Assembly: GCF_025583945.1 (NCBI RefSeq)
Contig: NZ_JAOEGU010000017.1
Location: 16,243 to 80,242, forward strand
DNA length: 64,000 nucleotides
Source of the DNA: Methylobacter psychrophilus
GTDB lineage: Bacteria; Pseudomonadota; Gammaproteobacteria; Methylococcales; Methylomonadaceae
Direction: 5' to 3'
The translations under genes and the position numbers were made by a program. This document shows positions 1 through 8,459 of the stretch, in pieces. The notes under the pieces are model-generated. The model made no database searches and was not told where the DNA came from. It saw only the letters and a program-made list of their open reading frames with translations. How positions within the stretch are numbered: the first letter of the stretch is position 1; every line of letters starts with the position of its first letter.

Positions 1-2
1 TC

Positions 3-2804
3 AATAATGAGAAAATTGCGCAATGCCTGAGTGGTGAAATATCAGGTTTTACGCTGGATAATCAATATCAACACAAGCTCGGGCATCTGCTCTGGGGCAA
101 GCTAACGGTAAAATTAATCCGTACTGAAGCAGGCAGGCCGGATTACCTTATTAAAATAATTGAAGATATCACGGCGCGTAAAGCCGTTGAACAAGCGCTG
201 GATAAAGCCGATATTTTAAAAAATGCAATTGTTAACAGTAGCACTTTTGCAAGTATCGCCACCGATGCCAAAGGCGTTATTCAGATTTTTAACTTGGGTG
301 CAGAAAATATGCTCGGTTATCAGGCCGATGAAGTACTAAACCAGCTTACGCCGGCTGATTTTTCCGATCACCAGGAATTGCTTACCCGTGCAATGACTTT
401 AAGCGAAGAACAGTCAGCTTTTATTACCCCCGGCTTTGAAGCTTTGGGATATAAAGCCTCACGGGGTATTGAAGATATTTACGAGTTAACGTATATCCGT
501 AAAAATGGCAGCCGCTTTCCGGCAATGGTCTCAATTACCGCGTTACGTAGTAGTAGTATCATCATTGGTTACCTGTTGATTGCCATCGATAATACCGTCA
601 AAAAACAGGCCGAAGAAACCATTAGAAGGCTGTCACTGGCAGTAGAGCAAAGCCCCAATTCGGTAACCATCACTGACCTTAACGGCACGATTGAATATGT
701 CAACGCGGCCTTTGTCAAAACCTCCGGTTATCATGCCGATGAACTTATCGGCAAGCATCAAAAAATAATCGCATCCGGCAAAACGCCAGAGGCTGTCTAT
801 AACGATATGCGGGGTACTTTAAACCGGGGTGACGCCTGGCAAGGCGAATTTATCAACAAAAGCAAGGCTGGTGTTGAATACATAGAGTTAACCTGGATTT
901 CGCCGATACGTCAGCCTGATGGCACCGTTACCCATTATTTGGGACTGAAAGAAGATATCACCGAGCGCAAGCACAACGAAGCGATTATCGTGCTGGCTAA
1001 AGAACGGGCTGAGGCCTTGGCAAAATCAAAATCGCAATTTCTTGCCAATATGTCGCACGAGATTCGCACGCCCATGAACGCAATCATTGGTCTGTCGCAA
1101 CTGGCACTAAATAAAAACTTCTCGCCTGAAGCAGTGGATTATCTGGATAAAATCAACCGTGCATCGACCAGCCTGTTGATAATACTGAACGATATTCTGG
1201 ACTTGTCCAGACTGGAAGTCGGGCGTGTCGCCATTGAGTACAAACACTTTCACCTTGATGGACTACTCGATACGCTTCACAATCTGTTTGATGCAGCCGC
1301 TAAGGAAAAAAATCTGGCTTTCACTATTGTGCTGGCAGGTGATGTTCCATTGGGCTTAATCGGCGATGCCTCCAGACTGCAACAAGTATTAATTAATTTG
1401 CTCGGTAACGCCATCAAGTTTACCGCTCACGGCAGCGTAACTCTGACCATCATGCTGCAACAAATTGACCAGTCACAAGCGCGGTTATTATTTTCTGTAG
1501 CGGATACCGGTATCGGTCTGTCCAGCCAGGATCAGGAAAAGCTGTTTAAACCGTTCAGTCAAGTGGATGATTCTATCACCCGTCGTTTTGGGGGCTCAGG
1601 CCTTGGCCTGGCGATCAGTAATAATCTGTTGCAGCTTATGGGTAGCCGGTTTACGCTGGACAGTACGCCGGGACGCGGCAGTTGCTTTAGCTTTGAGTTG
1701 GTCATGGCTGTTTTACCCTTAACCCGCCCCTATAAACTGGAGTCGCCCACGGGAAGATTGGCGTCGACATTAAGCGATTTTAGTCAATTACTGACCGGTA
1801 GCCGCATCCTGGTCGCAGAAGACAATCACTTAAATCAGCAAGTAGTCAGTGAATTTTTGGAATTATCGGGTATCAGCGTCAAGATTGCCAATAATGGTCA
1901 GGAGGCGCTGACATTACTGCTTGAGCAGGGCGAATTTGATGCCGTATTAATGGATATGCACATGCCGGTCATGGATGGTTTTGAAGCCACCCGGCAAATA
2001 CGCAACCAGCTACGTTTTGTAACACTACCGGTGCTTGCACTGTCTGCCGGTGTAACCCAAGAGGAACAGGAGGAGTGCCTGGCCTCAGGAATTAACGATT
2101 TCATCAGTAAACCGATCAATCCGGTAAAACTGCTGTCAACGCTGGCACAGTGGATCAAACCCGATAACACCAAAATCGAAAGCTTGGAGGAGGAAGCTGT
2201 GGCAGTGCCGGCTATCGATACGCTACCGGATTTCGATCAGAGGAATCTGTTACTAATGCTCGGTAATAATCAAGAGCTGGCAACGCAATTACTGTTTAAC
2301 TTCAAGGACAACATGCAAAACCTGCCGGCTGAACTTGCCGAACTTATCGCCTCAGGATCACTGGTTATCGCTAAAGAAAAAATACATACCCTTAAAGGTG
2401 TGGCCGGCAATTTTGGTGCAGTGAGACTGCATGCGGCCGCTGAAATACTGGAAGCGGAACTTAAATCAGAGCTACCCACAACGGCTGCTGTCAACCACTT
2501 TACTGCAGCCTTTAATCAGACGATGTCGGTCATCGCAGCGCAGTCTCCTCCTGATATCGTATTGCCGTTCAATGCCGGTAATCGTGACGAACTACTGCTG
2601 TCAATTGCCGAACTTGACGCACTGATCCAAGAGCAGGATTTCATTCCCGAAGAGTTGTTGAACACGCTAAAAACGCATCTGGCCACGGAACAGCTTGAGC
2701 TGTTTATTCGCTTACGCAAACTAATCCACGATCTTGACTATAAAAATGTACGACTACTGCTGCAACAACTGATATTGCAACCAGGCAGTAAAGATGCCTT
2801 ATGA
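3..2804 (+). CDS. Hybrid sensor histidine kinase/response regulator (PAS-PAS-HisKA-HATPase-REC-HPt), 5' end cut by the window
   Basis: The frame is open from the first bases of the window, so the true start lies upstream. The visible 933 codons begin in the tail of one PAS/PAC unit (IIEDITARK), followed by two further PAS domains (the second ends GLKEDITERK). A HisKA H-box, FLANMSHEIRTPMN, lies near visible residue 346. The ATPase G-box FGGSGLGLAI is near 530, a receiver domain (ILVAEDN, phospho-acceptor in VLMDMHMP) spans about 602-720, and an HPt domain (IHTLKGVAGN) is near 795. This is a complete phosphorelay in one chain. No transmembrane segment is visible in this part. The REC-HPt end closely resembles the separate protein at 61908-62966. 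The ligand is unknown. Confidence 0.93.
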   Translation, partial: NNEKIAQCLSGEISGFTLDNQYQHKLGHLLWGKLTVKLIRTEAGRPDYLIKIIEDITARKAVEQALDKADILKNAIVNSSTFASIATDAKGVIQIFNLGAENMLGYQADEVLNQLTPADFSDHQELLTRAMTLSEEQSAFITPGFEALGYKASRGIEDIYELTYIRKNGSRFPAMVSITALRSSSIIIGYLLIAIDNTVKKQAEETIRRLSLAVEQSPNSVTITDLNGTIEYVNAAFVKTSGYHADELIGKHQKIIASGKTPEAVYNDMRGTLNRGDAWQGEFINKSKAGVEYIELTWISPIRQPDGTVTHYLGLKEDITERKHNEAIIVLAKERAEALAKSKSQFLANMSHEIRTPMNAIIGLSQLALNKNFSPEAVDYLDKINRASTSLLIILNDILDLSRLEVGRVAIEYKHFHLDGLLDTLHNLFDAAAKEKNLAFTIVLAGDVPLGLIGDASRLQQVLINLLGNAIKFTAHGSVTLTIMLQQIDQSQARLLFSVADTGIGLSSQDQEKLFKPFSQVDDSITRRFGGSGLGLAISNNLLQLMGSRFTLDSTPGRGSCFSFELVMAVLPLTRPYKLESPTGRLASTLSDFSQLLTGSRILVAEDNHLNQQVVSEFLELSGISVKIANNGQEALTLLLEQGEFDAVLMDMHMPVMDGFEATRQIRNQLRFVTLPVLALSAGVTQEEQEECLASGINDFISKPINPVKLLSTLAQWIKPDNTKIESLEEEAVAVPAIDTLPDFDQRNLLLMLGNNQELATQLLFNFKDNMQNLPAELAELIASGSLVIAKEKIHTLKGVAGNFGAVRLHAAAEILEAELKSELPTTAAVNHFTAAFNQTMSVIAAQSPPDIVLPFNAGNRDELLLSIAELDALIQEQDFIPEELLNTLKTHLATEQLELFIRLRKLIHDLDYKNVRLLLQQLILQPGSKDAL

Positions 2805-2869
2805 CGCAAATATATTCCGCGCGGTCACAACCCGGTTTTCTGAGTGGCCATTTATCGGATAGCGGCGTT

Positions 2870-2909
2870 GTAAAAACAGTTAGATAGCCGGCTATGGGCC
2901 TGTTTTTAC
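2870..2909 (+). terminator. Hairpin downstream of the hybrid kinase
   Basis: GTAAAAACAG (2870-2879) pairs perfectly with CTGTTTTTAC (2900-2909). The loop itself contains the 12-bp palindrome ATAGCCGGCTAT (2884-2895). The descending arm supplies a T-run. It lies 65 bp after the kinase stop and is a plausible intrinsic terminator. Confidence 0.5.
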
Positions 2910-3009
2910 TTCTTACTCTCGAATAAAATTACTCGATCATGAATTCCTTAAACATGAACGCGCGGAGTATAGTTGTCGTTGGGATTTAGCACGAATAACT
3001 CTGCCAGGA

Positions 3010-3134
3010 GACTGTCCGAGAATAGAAAATTTCCCGCTCATTTTCGTTTAATAGAACAACTATTCGCCTCAAATGACCAAAAAATCTGACTAAAAATGGC
3101 TTTCCCTCGCTACGATTCCTATTCTCGGACAGTC
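3010..3134. mobile_element. MITE-like element with perfect 16-bp terminal inverted repeats
   Basis: GACTGTCCGAGAATAG (3010-3025) is the exact reverse complement of CTATTCTCGGACAGTC (3119-3134). The 93-bp interior is AT-rich and has no open frame of note. No target-site duplication is obvious at the flanks. The same terminal sequence recurs alone at 24583-24598 and in a degenerate form at 6128-6143, so it is a dispersed element in this genome. The transposase family that would mobilise it is not identifiable here. Confidence 0.55.
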
Positions 3135-3486
3135 TTTTAGCGTCTAAAGTAAGGCAACTCGTAATAAATAAGCCCCCAATTTATAGTCTCCATATGTTTA
3201 ACTTAATGGCAGTGATCGTATCTGACACCTTAATAATTTGGAGTGCAAACCTGGGTTTGTACTCCGGCCTTTAGGCAACTCTCAGTAGTAGTCTCCACAC
3301 GCTTCTTACACAGCGTTACAGGAATAATTAAGTCGGTGGTACTCCCAGAATCAAGCAATGATTGGCTGGTATTTATTGCGAGTTACCTAATATGTCTATC
3401 ACTGGTCGTAGCCGAACGACAGCAATCGGACATATTACTGACGTAACTGTTTGCACCGTTTAAAACGATTGGTGTAAATATCTATG

Positions 3487-3540
3487 CCCTTGAAAGGATG
3501 GTATCTGTAAGTATTGAAATTATTTATCCGCGAATTTATA
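3487..3540. repeat. Dispersed repeat, copy 1
   Basis: The segment around GGTATCTGTAAGTATTGAAA followed by TTATTTATC resembles 48030-48083, where GGTATCTGTTAGTATCGAAA is followed by the same TTATTTATC. The match covers about 54 bp with a few substitutions and one indel. Both copies lie in gene-free DNA. Confidence 0.6.
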
Positions 3541-3569
3541 GGTGCGTAGAGCCGTTGTAGAAAATTACC

Positions 3570-4310
3570 TTACGCTTGGGCGATAAAAACTTTAAGTAAT
3601 TTTGCCATATTGGCCATACCGACATGAAGATGCTGCTCAATTTCTGCCATAGTAATTTCACCTTCAGTTTTACCAGCTGCCCAGTTGGCAACAACAGAAA
3701 TAGCAGCATAACTCATATCAAGTTCTCTGGCTAAAGCCGCTTCCGGCATACCGGTCATGCCCACTACATCGCAACCATCTCTTTCAAGACGTTTAATTTC
3801 TGCAACGGTTTCCAGGCGAGGACCTTGGGTACAACCATAAGTGCCTATTGGACTGATGGTAATATCGGCATTTGTGGCCGCTATAATTAAAGCCGAGCGC
3901 AATTTTTGACAATAAGGATAGCTAAAGTCTATATGCGTAACAGGGTAGTTTTCATCTTCAAAGAAAGTATGCCGGCGGCTATGGCTATAATCGATGATTT
4001 GATCGGGAATGGCAATGTGTGCCGGTATCATGGCTTCGGTAATGCCGCCTACTGCGGCAACGGCAATAATCTGTTCAACGCCCAGATGTTTAAGTCCCCA
4101 GATATTGGCGCGATAATTTATTTTGTGTGGCGCAATAGTGTGTGGATTACCATGTCTGGCCAAAAATATCACTTCTTTTTGGTCAATTTCACCGGTAATA
4201 AAGTCAGCTGAAGGCTCACCATAAGGAGTGGTGAGTTTGTCACGTTTGATGATGGTTAAGTCACTGAGTTGGGTTAGCCCTGTGCCGCCAATAATTGCAA
4301 GCTTGGTCAT
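3570..4310 (-). CDS. S-methyl-5'-thioinosine phosphorylase (MTAP/PNP family)
   Basis: This 246-residue protein has the purine nucleoside phosphorylase family-2 layout. The N-terminal phosphate loop reads IGGTGL, followed by FLARHGNPHTIAPH, then NYRANIWGLK and a late nucleoside-binding region VVGMTGMPEAALARE. The family cleaves methylthioadenosine or methylthioinosine to the free base and methylthioribose-1-phosphate. In Pseudomonas the orthologue next to nagZ is a methylthioinosine phosphorylase; the same neighbourhood here supports that substrate, but it is inferred. Its ATG shares one base with the stop of the upstream phosphoribosyltransferase (TAATG), so the two are translationally coupled. 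The hypoxanthine it would release is a substrate for that neighbour. Confidence 0.85.
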   Translation of the reverse strand: MTKLAIIGGTGLTQLSDLTIIKRDKLTTPYGEPSADFITGEIDQKEVIFLARHGNPHTIAPHKINYRANIWGLKHLGVEQIIAVAAVGGITEAMIPAHIAIPDQIIDYSHSRRHTFFEDENYPVTHIDFSYPYCQKLRSALIIAATNADITISPIGTYGCTQGPRLETVAEIKRLERDGCDVVGMTGMPEAALARELDMSYAAISVVANWAAGKTEGEITMAEIEQHLHVGMANMAKLLKVFIAQA

Positions 4311-4867
4311 TATATTATGTCCTCTTTGATTTCTCTGCAGGCATAAATGCCGGATGCGTTACGTAAATAACCTTTGTAATCCATGCCGTAACCGAACAAG
4401 TAACGGTCGGCTACTTTAAGACCAACAAAATCAGCGGTTACCGGTTTTTCATGATCCAGCATTTTGTCCACTAACACCGCGCTGTAAACCGATGTCGCGC
4501 CCTGTTCCAGGCAATACTGATAGATTGCCGCCAAGGTTATACCTTCATCCAAAATATCATCAATAATTAATATCGTCCGGTCTTTAAGAGGCGATCCCGG
4601 TTTCAGTATCCATTCGATACTGCCACCTGCAGTCTGGTTTTGATAACGACTGGCGTTAATTGCATCTATATTGAGAGGGATGGTTAAGCGGGTAATTAAT
4701 TTACCGGCAACGACTATGCCGCCATTCATCACACAGAGTAATAGTGGATTACGGCCAGCCAACAAGACATTAATTTGTTCAGCCATTTTATCCAGAGCCG
4801 CCTCTACTTCCTGTTCGTTGAACAGTAAGTCGGCATTGGTCTTAATGTAGTTTATTTCTTTAAGCAT
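4310..4867 (-). CDS. Hypoxanthine-guanine phosphoribosyltransferase
   Basis: This is a 185-residue type I phosphoribosyltransferase. The PRPP-binding loop is ILIIDDILDEGITLA (about residues 97-111), and the flexible-loop and base-recognition regions (CVMNGGIVVAG; VADRYLFGYGMDYKGYLRN) match hypoxanthine-guanine enzymes. It converts hypoxanthine or guanine plus PRPP to IMP or GMP in the cytosol. It overlaps nagZ by 8 bp upstream and the methylthioinosine phosphorylase by 1 bp downstream, so the three form one tight operon. The length is normal. Substrate preference between hypoxanthine and guanine cannot be read from sequence alone. Confidence 0.88.
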   Translation of the reverse strand: MLKEINYIKTNADLLFNEQEVEAALDKMAEQINVLLAGRNPLLLCVMNGGIVVAGKLITRLTIPLNIDAINASRYQNQTAGGSIEWILKPGSPLKDRTILIIDDILDEGITLAAIYQYCLEQGATSVYSAVLVDKMLDHEKPVTADFVGLKVADRYLFGYGMDYKGYLRNASGIYACREIKEDII

Positions 4868-5873
4868 GTTTTTGAATCAGTTGGTTGATAAGATCAGCAG
4901 TTTGTTGCCATTTTTCAGTATTTTCAGATGTTGCCGGTTTCTGTTTGCCTTGCATTCGCTGAAGTCGTTGTTCCCTTACGGGGTCTTGTGTAACCGGCAA
5001 TGCTTCCAGAACCTGTTCAGCCGCAAGTGGATTATTACAGACTAACAACATATCACAACCGGCAAGTTGTGCCAGTCTGGCGCGTTCAGTAAAATCTCCC
5101 GCCGATGCCGCACCCGCCATACTTAAATCATCACTAAATACCGCACCGTTAAAGTTTAATTCCTGGCGTAAGATCTGTTGTATCCAGAAAGCTGAAAAGC
5201 CGGCGGGATAAGGATCAATGTTTGGATAAACAACATGTGCAGGCATAATGCCTTCCAGGCCTTCTTTTATGAGTTGCTTAAACGGCAGGAAATCTTTTGC
5301 ACGAAGACTTTCCAAGTCGCGATCGTCTGTCGGCAGGGTCAGGTGCGAGTCGAGCGCTACTGCGCCATGTCCGGGGAAATGTTTGCCGGTCGCTGCCATG
5401 CCTGCCGCATTCATGCCTTTTCTAAACAAACTTGCAAGGCGTGTTGCCTGTTCCGGGTCGGTTGAAAAGGAGCGATTGCCGATAATTTGACTAATTCCGC
5501 AATCAATATCCAGTACCGGTGCAAAACTGAAATCAACACCCACTGCCAATAATTCAGTTGCCATCAACCAACCTGCCGATTCTGCAAGTTCAGGGGTTTG
5601 AGCATAACAAGATGCAGGCGGCAACCGTGTAAAGCCGGTTTGAAACCGCTGAACCCTCCCGCCTTCCTGATCCACCGCGATTAGAATGTCGCCCTTACGT
5701 GCTGCACGAATACTGTTAATCAGTTCGGTAACTTGCTGCGGGTTTTGGTAATTACGGGAAAAAAGAATAACCGCCCCGGTATTGGGATGGTTTATTTTTT
5801 CCTGTTCATGCTTCGCCAGGGTTAAGCCTTCAACATCCAGCATAACCGGACCGATGGGATAGTGATGTGTCAT
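4860..5873 (-). CDS. nagZ: Beta-N-acetylhexosaminidase NagZ (peptidoglycan recycling)
   Basis: This 337-residue glycoside hydrolase family 3 enzyme removes N-acetylglucosamine from anhydro-muropeptides in the cytoplasm. The signature KHFPGHG, followed by the DSH loop (VALDSHLTLP), supplies the catalytic His/Asp pair typical of NagZ. Other conserved stretches are VDQEGGRVQRF near the N-terminus and GAVFSDDLSMAGA, which carries the nucleophilic Asp. There is no signal peptide. It is the first gene of a minus-strand operon with the two purine-salvage genes. The ATG at 5873 has only a weak upstream ribosome-binding site. Confidence 0.95.
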   Translation of the reverse strand: MTHHYPIGPVMLDVEGLTLAKHEQEKINHPNTGAVILFSRNYQNPQQVTELINSIRAARKGDILIAVDQEGGRVQRFQTGFTRLPPASCYAQTPELAESAGWLMATELLAVGVDFSFAPVLDIDCGISQIIGNRSFSTDPEQATRLASLFRKGMNAAGMAATGKHFPGHGAVALDSHLTLPTDDRDLESLRAKDFLPFKQLIKEGLEGIMPAHVVYPNIDPYPAGFSAFWIQQILRQELNFNGAVFSDDLSMAGAASAGDFTERARLAQLAGCDMLLVCNNPLAAEQVLEALPVTQDPVREQRLQRMQGKQKPATSENTEKWQQTADLINQLIQKHA

Positions 5874-6261
5874 TATTATAGAGTCAAAATGGTGTGATAA
5901 TGCGCGTGACCAAGTATAAAGTATATTTTATTGAAGATTATTAAGCCCGATAATTATAACTGCCAATAGTGACCAAAATAAGTATATTGTCGGTAATTAT
6001 TACAGGAAACGAGATTGCGGGCATTAAATCTTGTTCGTTGGTTTAAAGTTATTTTGTAAACACGATCTTTACGAAATAGAGTTTCCATGTTACATGTTTC
6101 ATGTAAAAATGTGTAATACTCTAAAGACTATTCTTGGACAGCCTCTTGGTTAAAGCTTTTCATCTGAAAGTTGGTAGCCGGAATAGGTAACGACAACAAA
6201 AGCGAAACGCAAAGCGATGTAAGCTAGTTGCCTTGATTTAAATTTTTAAGGAAAAACCATC
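5874..6261. other. Intergenic region upstream of nagZ and the DUF3096-like gene
   Basis: This 388-bp AT-rich gap separates divergent genes and should hold both promoters, none of which I can place with confidence. It contains the small inverted repeat TTACATG-TTT-CATGTAA (6090-6106) and the degenerate MITE end at 6128-6143. Confidence 0.5.
6128..6143. repeat. Degenerate solo end of the MITE-like family
   Basis: CTATTCTTGGACAGCC differs at two positions from the right terminal repeat of the element at 3010-3134. The following bases CTCTTGG also resemble its flank (CTTTTAG). No partner end is found nearby. Confidence 0.45.
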
Positions 6262-6399
6262 ATGAATATGAATGTCGCAATTGAACCCATACTGGCTATT
6301 GTAATGGGACTATTAATTTTAGTGATGCCGCGGTTTTTAAATTACTTCGTGGCGGTGTATTTGATCGTTGTGGGTATCTTGGGGTTAGCGCACCCATAG
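6262..6399 (+). CDS. 45-residue hydrophobic protein, DUF3096-like
   Basis: ATG at 6262 is preceded by AAGGA (6248-6252) and runs to TAG at 6397-6399. The product starts MNMNVAIEPILAIVMG and continues with a second hydrophobic stretch, NYFVAVYLIVVGILGL. The two short membrane spans are separated by MPRF. This arrangement (PILA...G.L.L..PR.LNY.VA.YL...G..GL) matches my recollection of the DUF3096 family of small bacterial membrane proteins, whose function is unknown. It stands alone, with the next gene 250 bp downstream. The good ribosome-binding site and family pattern make it a credible gene despite its size. Confidence 0.75.
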   Translation: MNMNVAIEPILAIVMGLLILVMPRFLNYFVAVYLIVVGILGLAHP

Positions 6400-6650
6400 G
6401 GTGATTGCCTGTATTGCCTTACCTTCTGTAAGCTTGCAGTCGTTGTAAATAAACAAAAAAATTGCGTCACTTGGGACTACTGATTTTTTGATAGCACCTG
6501 AGAGAAGTCATGTTAACGCCCAAAGATATGTCGATTTAGAATGGTTTTCAGGTTAATTTTTTTCTAACAAGTGTGGTGTTATGACACTAATAATATACGC
6601 TGTTTGTTTGACTAAAAAATTCGCCTGTAATTATTGATGAAGTAAGGTCC

Positions 6651-7694
6651 ATGGCATTAAATAACTGCAAAGAATGTAAAAAGGAAGTTTCAACCAACGC
6701 TAAAACTTGCCCGTATTGTGGAATTAATAATCCTGGGGTTATTGATAGTAATCGCCGTATCGGCATAGTCGTTTTGGTGGTGATGATTTGCCTGGGAATA
6801 TTTGCTTTTACAAAGCATGAAAGAGCTGACTATCACCAATCTGAAAAAGTCGAAATAAGCGAAAATAAAGTTGCGGCTGTGGCTAAAGTCAAGCAGGTAG
6901 TTAACTCCAGACAATCCTTATCAGCGCATTCTTTGTTAATGGAAACAGTCGCAGAAGAGGCATCAAAAATACCGGAACAGTCAGTACTTGAAACACTGCC
7001 AAAATTACCTGTAATCCAGGAACTGCCTAAACAGGCGACACTTGAGCAGCAGGATAACGCCGAGAATATTTACTCAGCAGATACATCGCAAACAATGGTT
7101 ATGCATATGCTTGAATATGCGTTAAATGCTGATGGCTTAAGTCACGAGTCAGTACTACAAGAAACCAAGCTGCAAATAGAAAATTTAGCTAAACCGGAAA
7201 AAGGTAACAAGAAAGCGGCGAGAGTTATTAACCTTAAAGGTTTGGCGGCACTGAAAGAAGGTGATTTTAATAAGGCAGTAGAACTGTTTGAAAAAGCTAA
7301 TAAATTAGATGCGTCGGATGTTGAAATTATCAATAATTTGGGTTTTTCTTATTTAAAAAAAGGTGATTTTAATGCGGCCCAACAAGTAATAATCAGTGCT
7401 TTAACATTATCTCCAGGGCGAACAACAGCATGGGAAAATTTAGGCGAAGTATTCGGAAAAAAGGGTGAGGTCAATAAGGCGTTAGCCTGTTTTTCTAATG
7501 CTTATAGATTTTCAAAAGACCGGTTAACATTGCATCAGTACATGAAAGGCCGTAACCAAAAAGAAGATGACAAGCGTTTAAAGCAAGCGCGAGAAAAAGC
7601 GATCAATTGGGCTGAAAAAATTTATTTGAATGGTTCGAAAAACATTCAGCAGCAAGAAAGTGTCAGACATGATTTGGCGGCTTCAAAAAAATAG
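6651..7694 (+). CDS. Zinc-ribbon, membrane-anchored TPR protein
   Basis: This 347-residue protein begins with a zinc ribbon of two CxxC knuckles (CKECKK and CPYCG, residues about 6-24). One membrane span follows (IGIVVLVVMICLGIFAF, about 37-53), then a low-complexity linker. Tetratricopeptide repeats occupy about 185-300 (ALKEGDFNKAVELFEKANKL; YLKKGDFNAAQQVIISALTL; LGEVFGKKGEVNKALACF). The tail is Lys-rich. TPR units normally mediate protein-protein contacts, and the topology would place them outside the cytoplasm if the zinc ribbon is inside. TAAGG lies just before the ATG. Partner and role are unknown. Confidence 0.8.
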   Translation: MALNNCKECKKEVSTNAKTCPYCGINNPGVIDSNRRIGIVVLVVMICLGIFAFTKHERADYHQSEKVEISENKVAAVAKVKQVVNSRQSLSAHSLLMETVAEEASKIPEQSVLETLPKLPVIQELPKQATLEQQDNAENIYSADTSQTMVMHMLEYALNADGLSHESVLQETKLQIENLAKPEKGNKKAARVINLKGLAALKEGDFNKAVELFEKANKLDASDVEIINNLGFSYLKKGDFNAAQQVIISALTLSPGRTTAWENLGEVFGKKGEVNKALACFSNAYRFSKDRLTLHQYMKGRNQKEDDKRLKQAREKAINWAEKIYLNGSKNIQQQESVRHDLAASKK

Positions 7695-7823
7695 CCTCTC
7701 AGCCCTGATGGAAGTAAAAATTTTTATCCTTATTTAAATTCTATTTTCAAGTATTTTTAAACGCGATCATTCGGGGATGTAAGGTATAATGCGCGTCTAT
7801 TTAATTTCACTTTAGCATCCCTG

Positions 7824-8444
7824 ATGGCTCAATTTTTTGAAATACATCCAGAAAATCCGCAACTGCGACTGATTCACCGTGCTGTGGAAATTATTCGCAA
7901 GGGTGGCGTTATTGTTTATCCGACCGATTCATCGTATGCGCTTGCCTGCCAATTGGATGACAAACAAGCATTGGACCGGATACGGCGTATCAGACAATTG
8001 GATGATAAACACAACTTTACGCTTGTGTGCAAAGACCTGACGCAAGTATCAACATTCACTAAAATTGGTAATGATGCCTACCGGTTAATTAAAATCTTAA
8101 CGCCGGGGCCTTTTACTTTTATTCTGGATGCCACGCGTGAAGTGCCGCGCCGACTTCAACATCCCAAGAAAAAAACCATTGGTGTACGTATCCCCAATCA
8201 TCCGGTTGCGCAATTGTTGCTTCAGGAACTAGGCGAAGCTTTGTTCAGTGCAACCTTGATATTGCCGGGAGAAACCGAGCCTATGACCGATCCTTACGAG
8301 ATCAAAAACCAGCTTGATAATGAATTGGATTTAATCATTGATGCCGGTATTATTGACGGTGGAGAGACGACCATGATTGAGTTTTCCAATGACGGTGCAG
8401 AAATCATCCGGCAGGGCAAGGGTCTTGCTCCGATGCTGGATTGA
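7824..8444 (+). CDS. yciO: YciO-type Sua5/YrdC/TsaC family protein
   Basis: This 206-residue single-domain protein of the YrdC fold opens MAQFFEIHPENPQ, and KGGVIVYPTDSSYALAC forms the nucleotide/threonine pocket. RIRQLDDKHNFTLVCKDL and KKKTIGVRIPNHP follow. The start and spacing match E. coli YciO more closely than TsaC. The TsaC family makes L-threonylcarbamoyladenylate for tRNA t6A. YciO paralogues are related, but their physiological role is less settled. The gene begins a plus-strand run with an M50 protease, scpA, scpB and rluB, an order common in gammaproteobacteria. Confidence 0.88.
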   Translation: MAQFFEIHPENPQLRLIHRAVEIIRKGGVIVYPTDSSYALACQLDDKQALDRIRRIRQLDDKHNFTLVCKDLTQVSTFTKIGNDAYRLIKILTPGPFTFILDATREVPRRLQHPKKKTIGVRIPNHPVAQLLLQELGEALFSATLILPGETEPMTDPYEIKNQLDNELDLIIDAGIIDGGETTMIEFSNDGAEIIRQGKGLAPMLD

Positions 8445-8459
8445 TAGAGAATATATAAT

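Larger units (their letters stand above)
2805..3569. other. 765-bp intergenic region, repeat-rich, no supported gene
   Basis: It contains the terminator-like hairpin, the MITE-like element (3010-3134) and one copy of a dispersed repeat (3487-3540). A 28-codon open frame starts at 2801 in an ATGA overlap with the kinase stop and ends at 2887; it may be a relic of a downstream gene. A 67-codon frame at 3243-3446 has no recognisable features and is not called. Confidence 0.6.

Noticed and set aside
2801..2887. 28-codon frame overlapping the kinase stop
   Set aside because: Too short to call; mentioned only as a possible relic of a coupled downstream gene.
3243..3446. 67-codon open frame in the gap after the kinase
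   Set aside because: No ribosome-binding site, no family features, and it lies in repeat-rich non-coding DNA.
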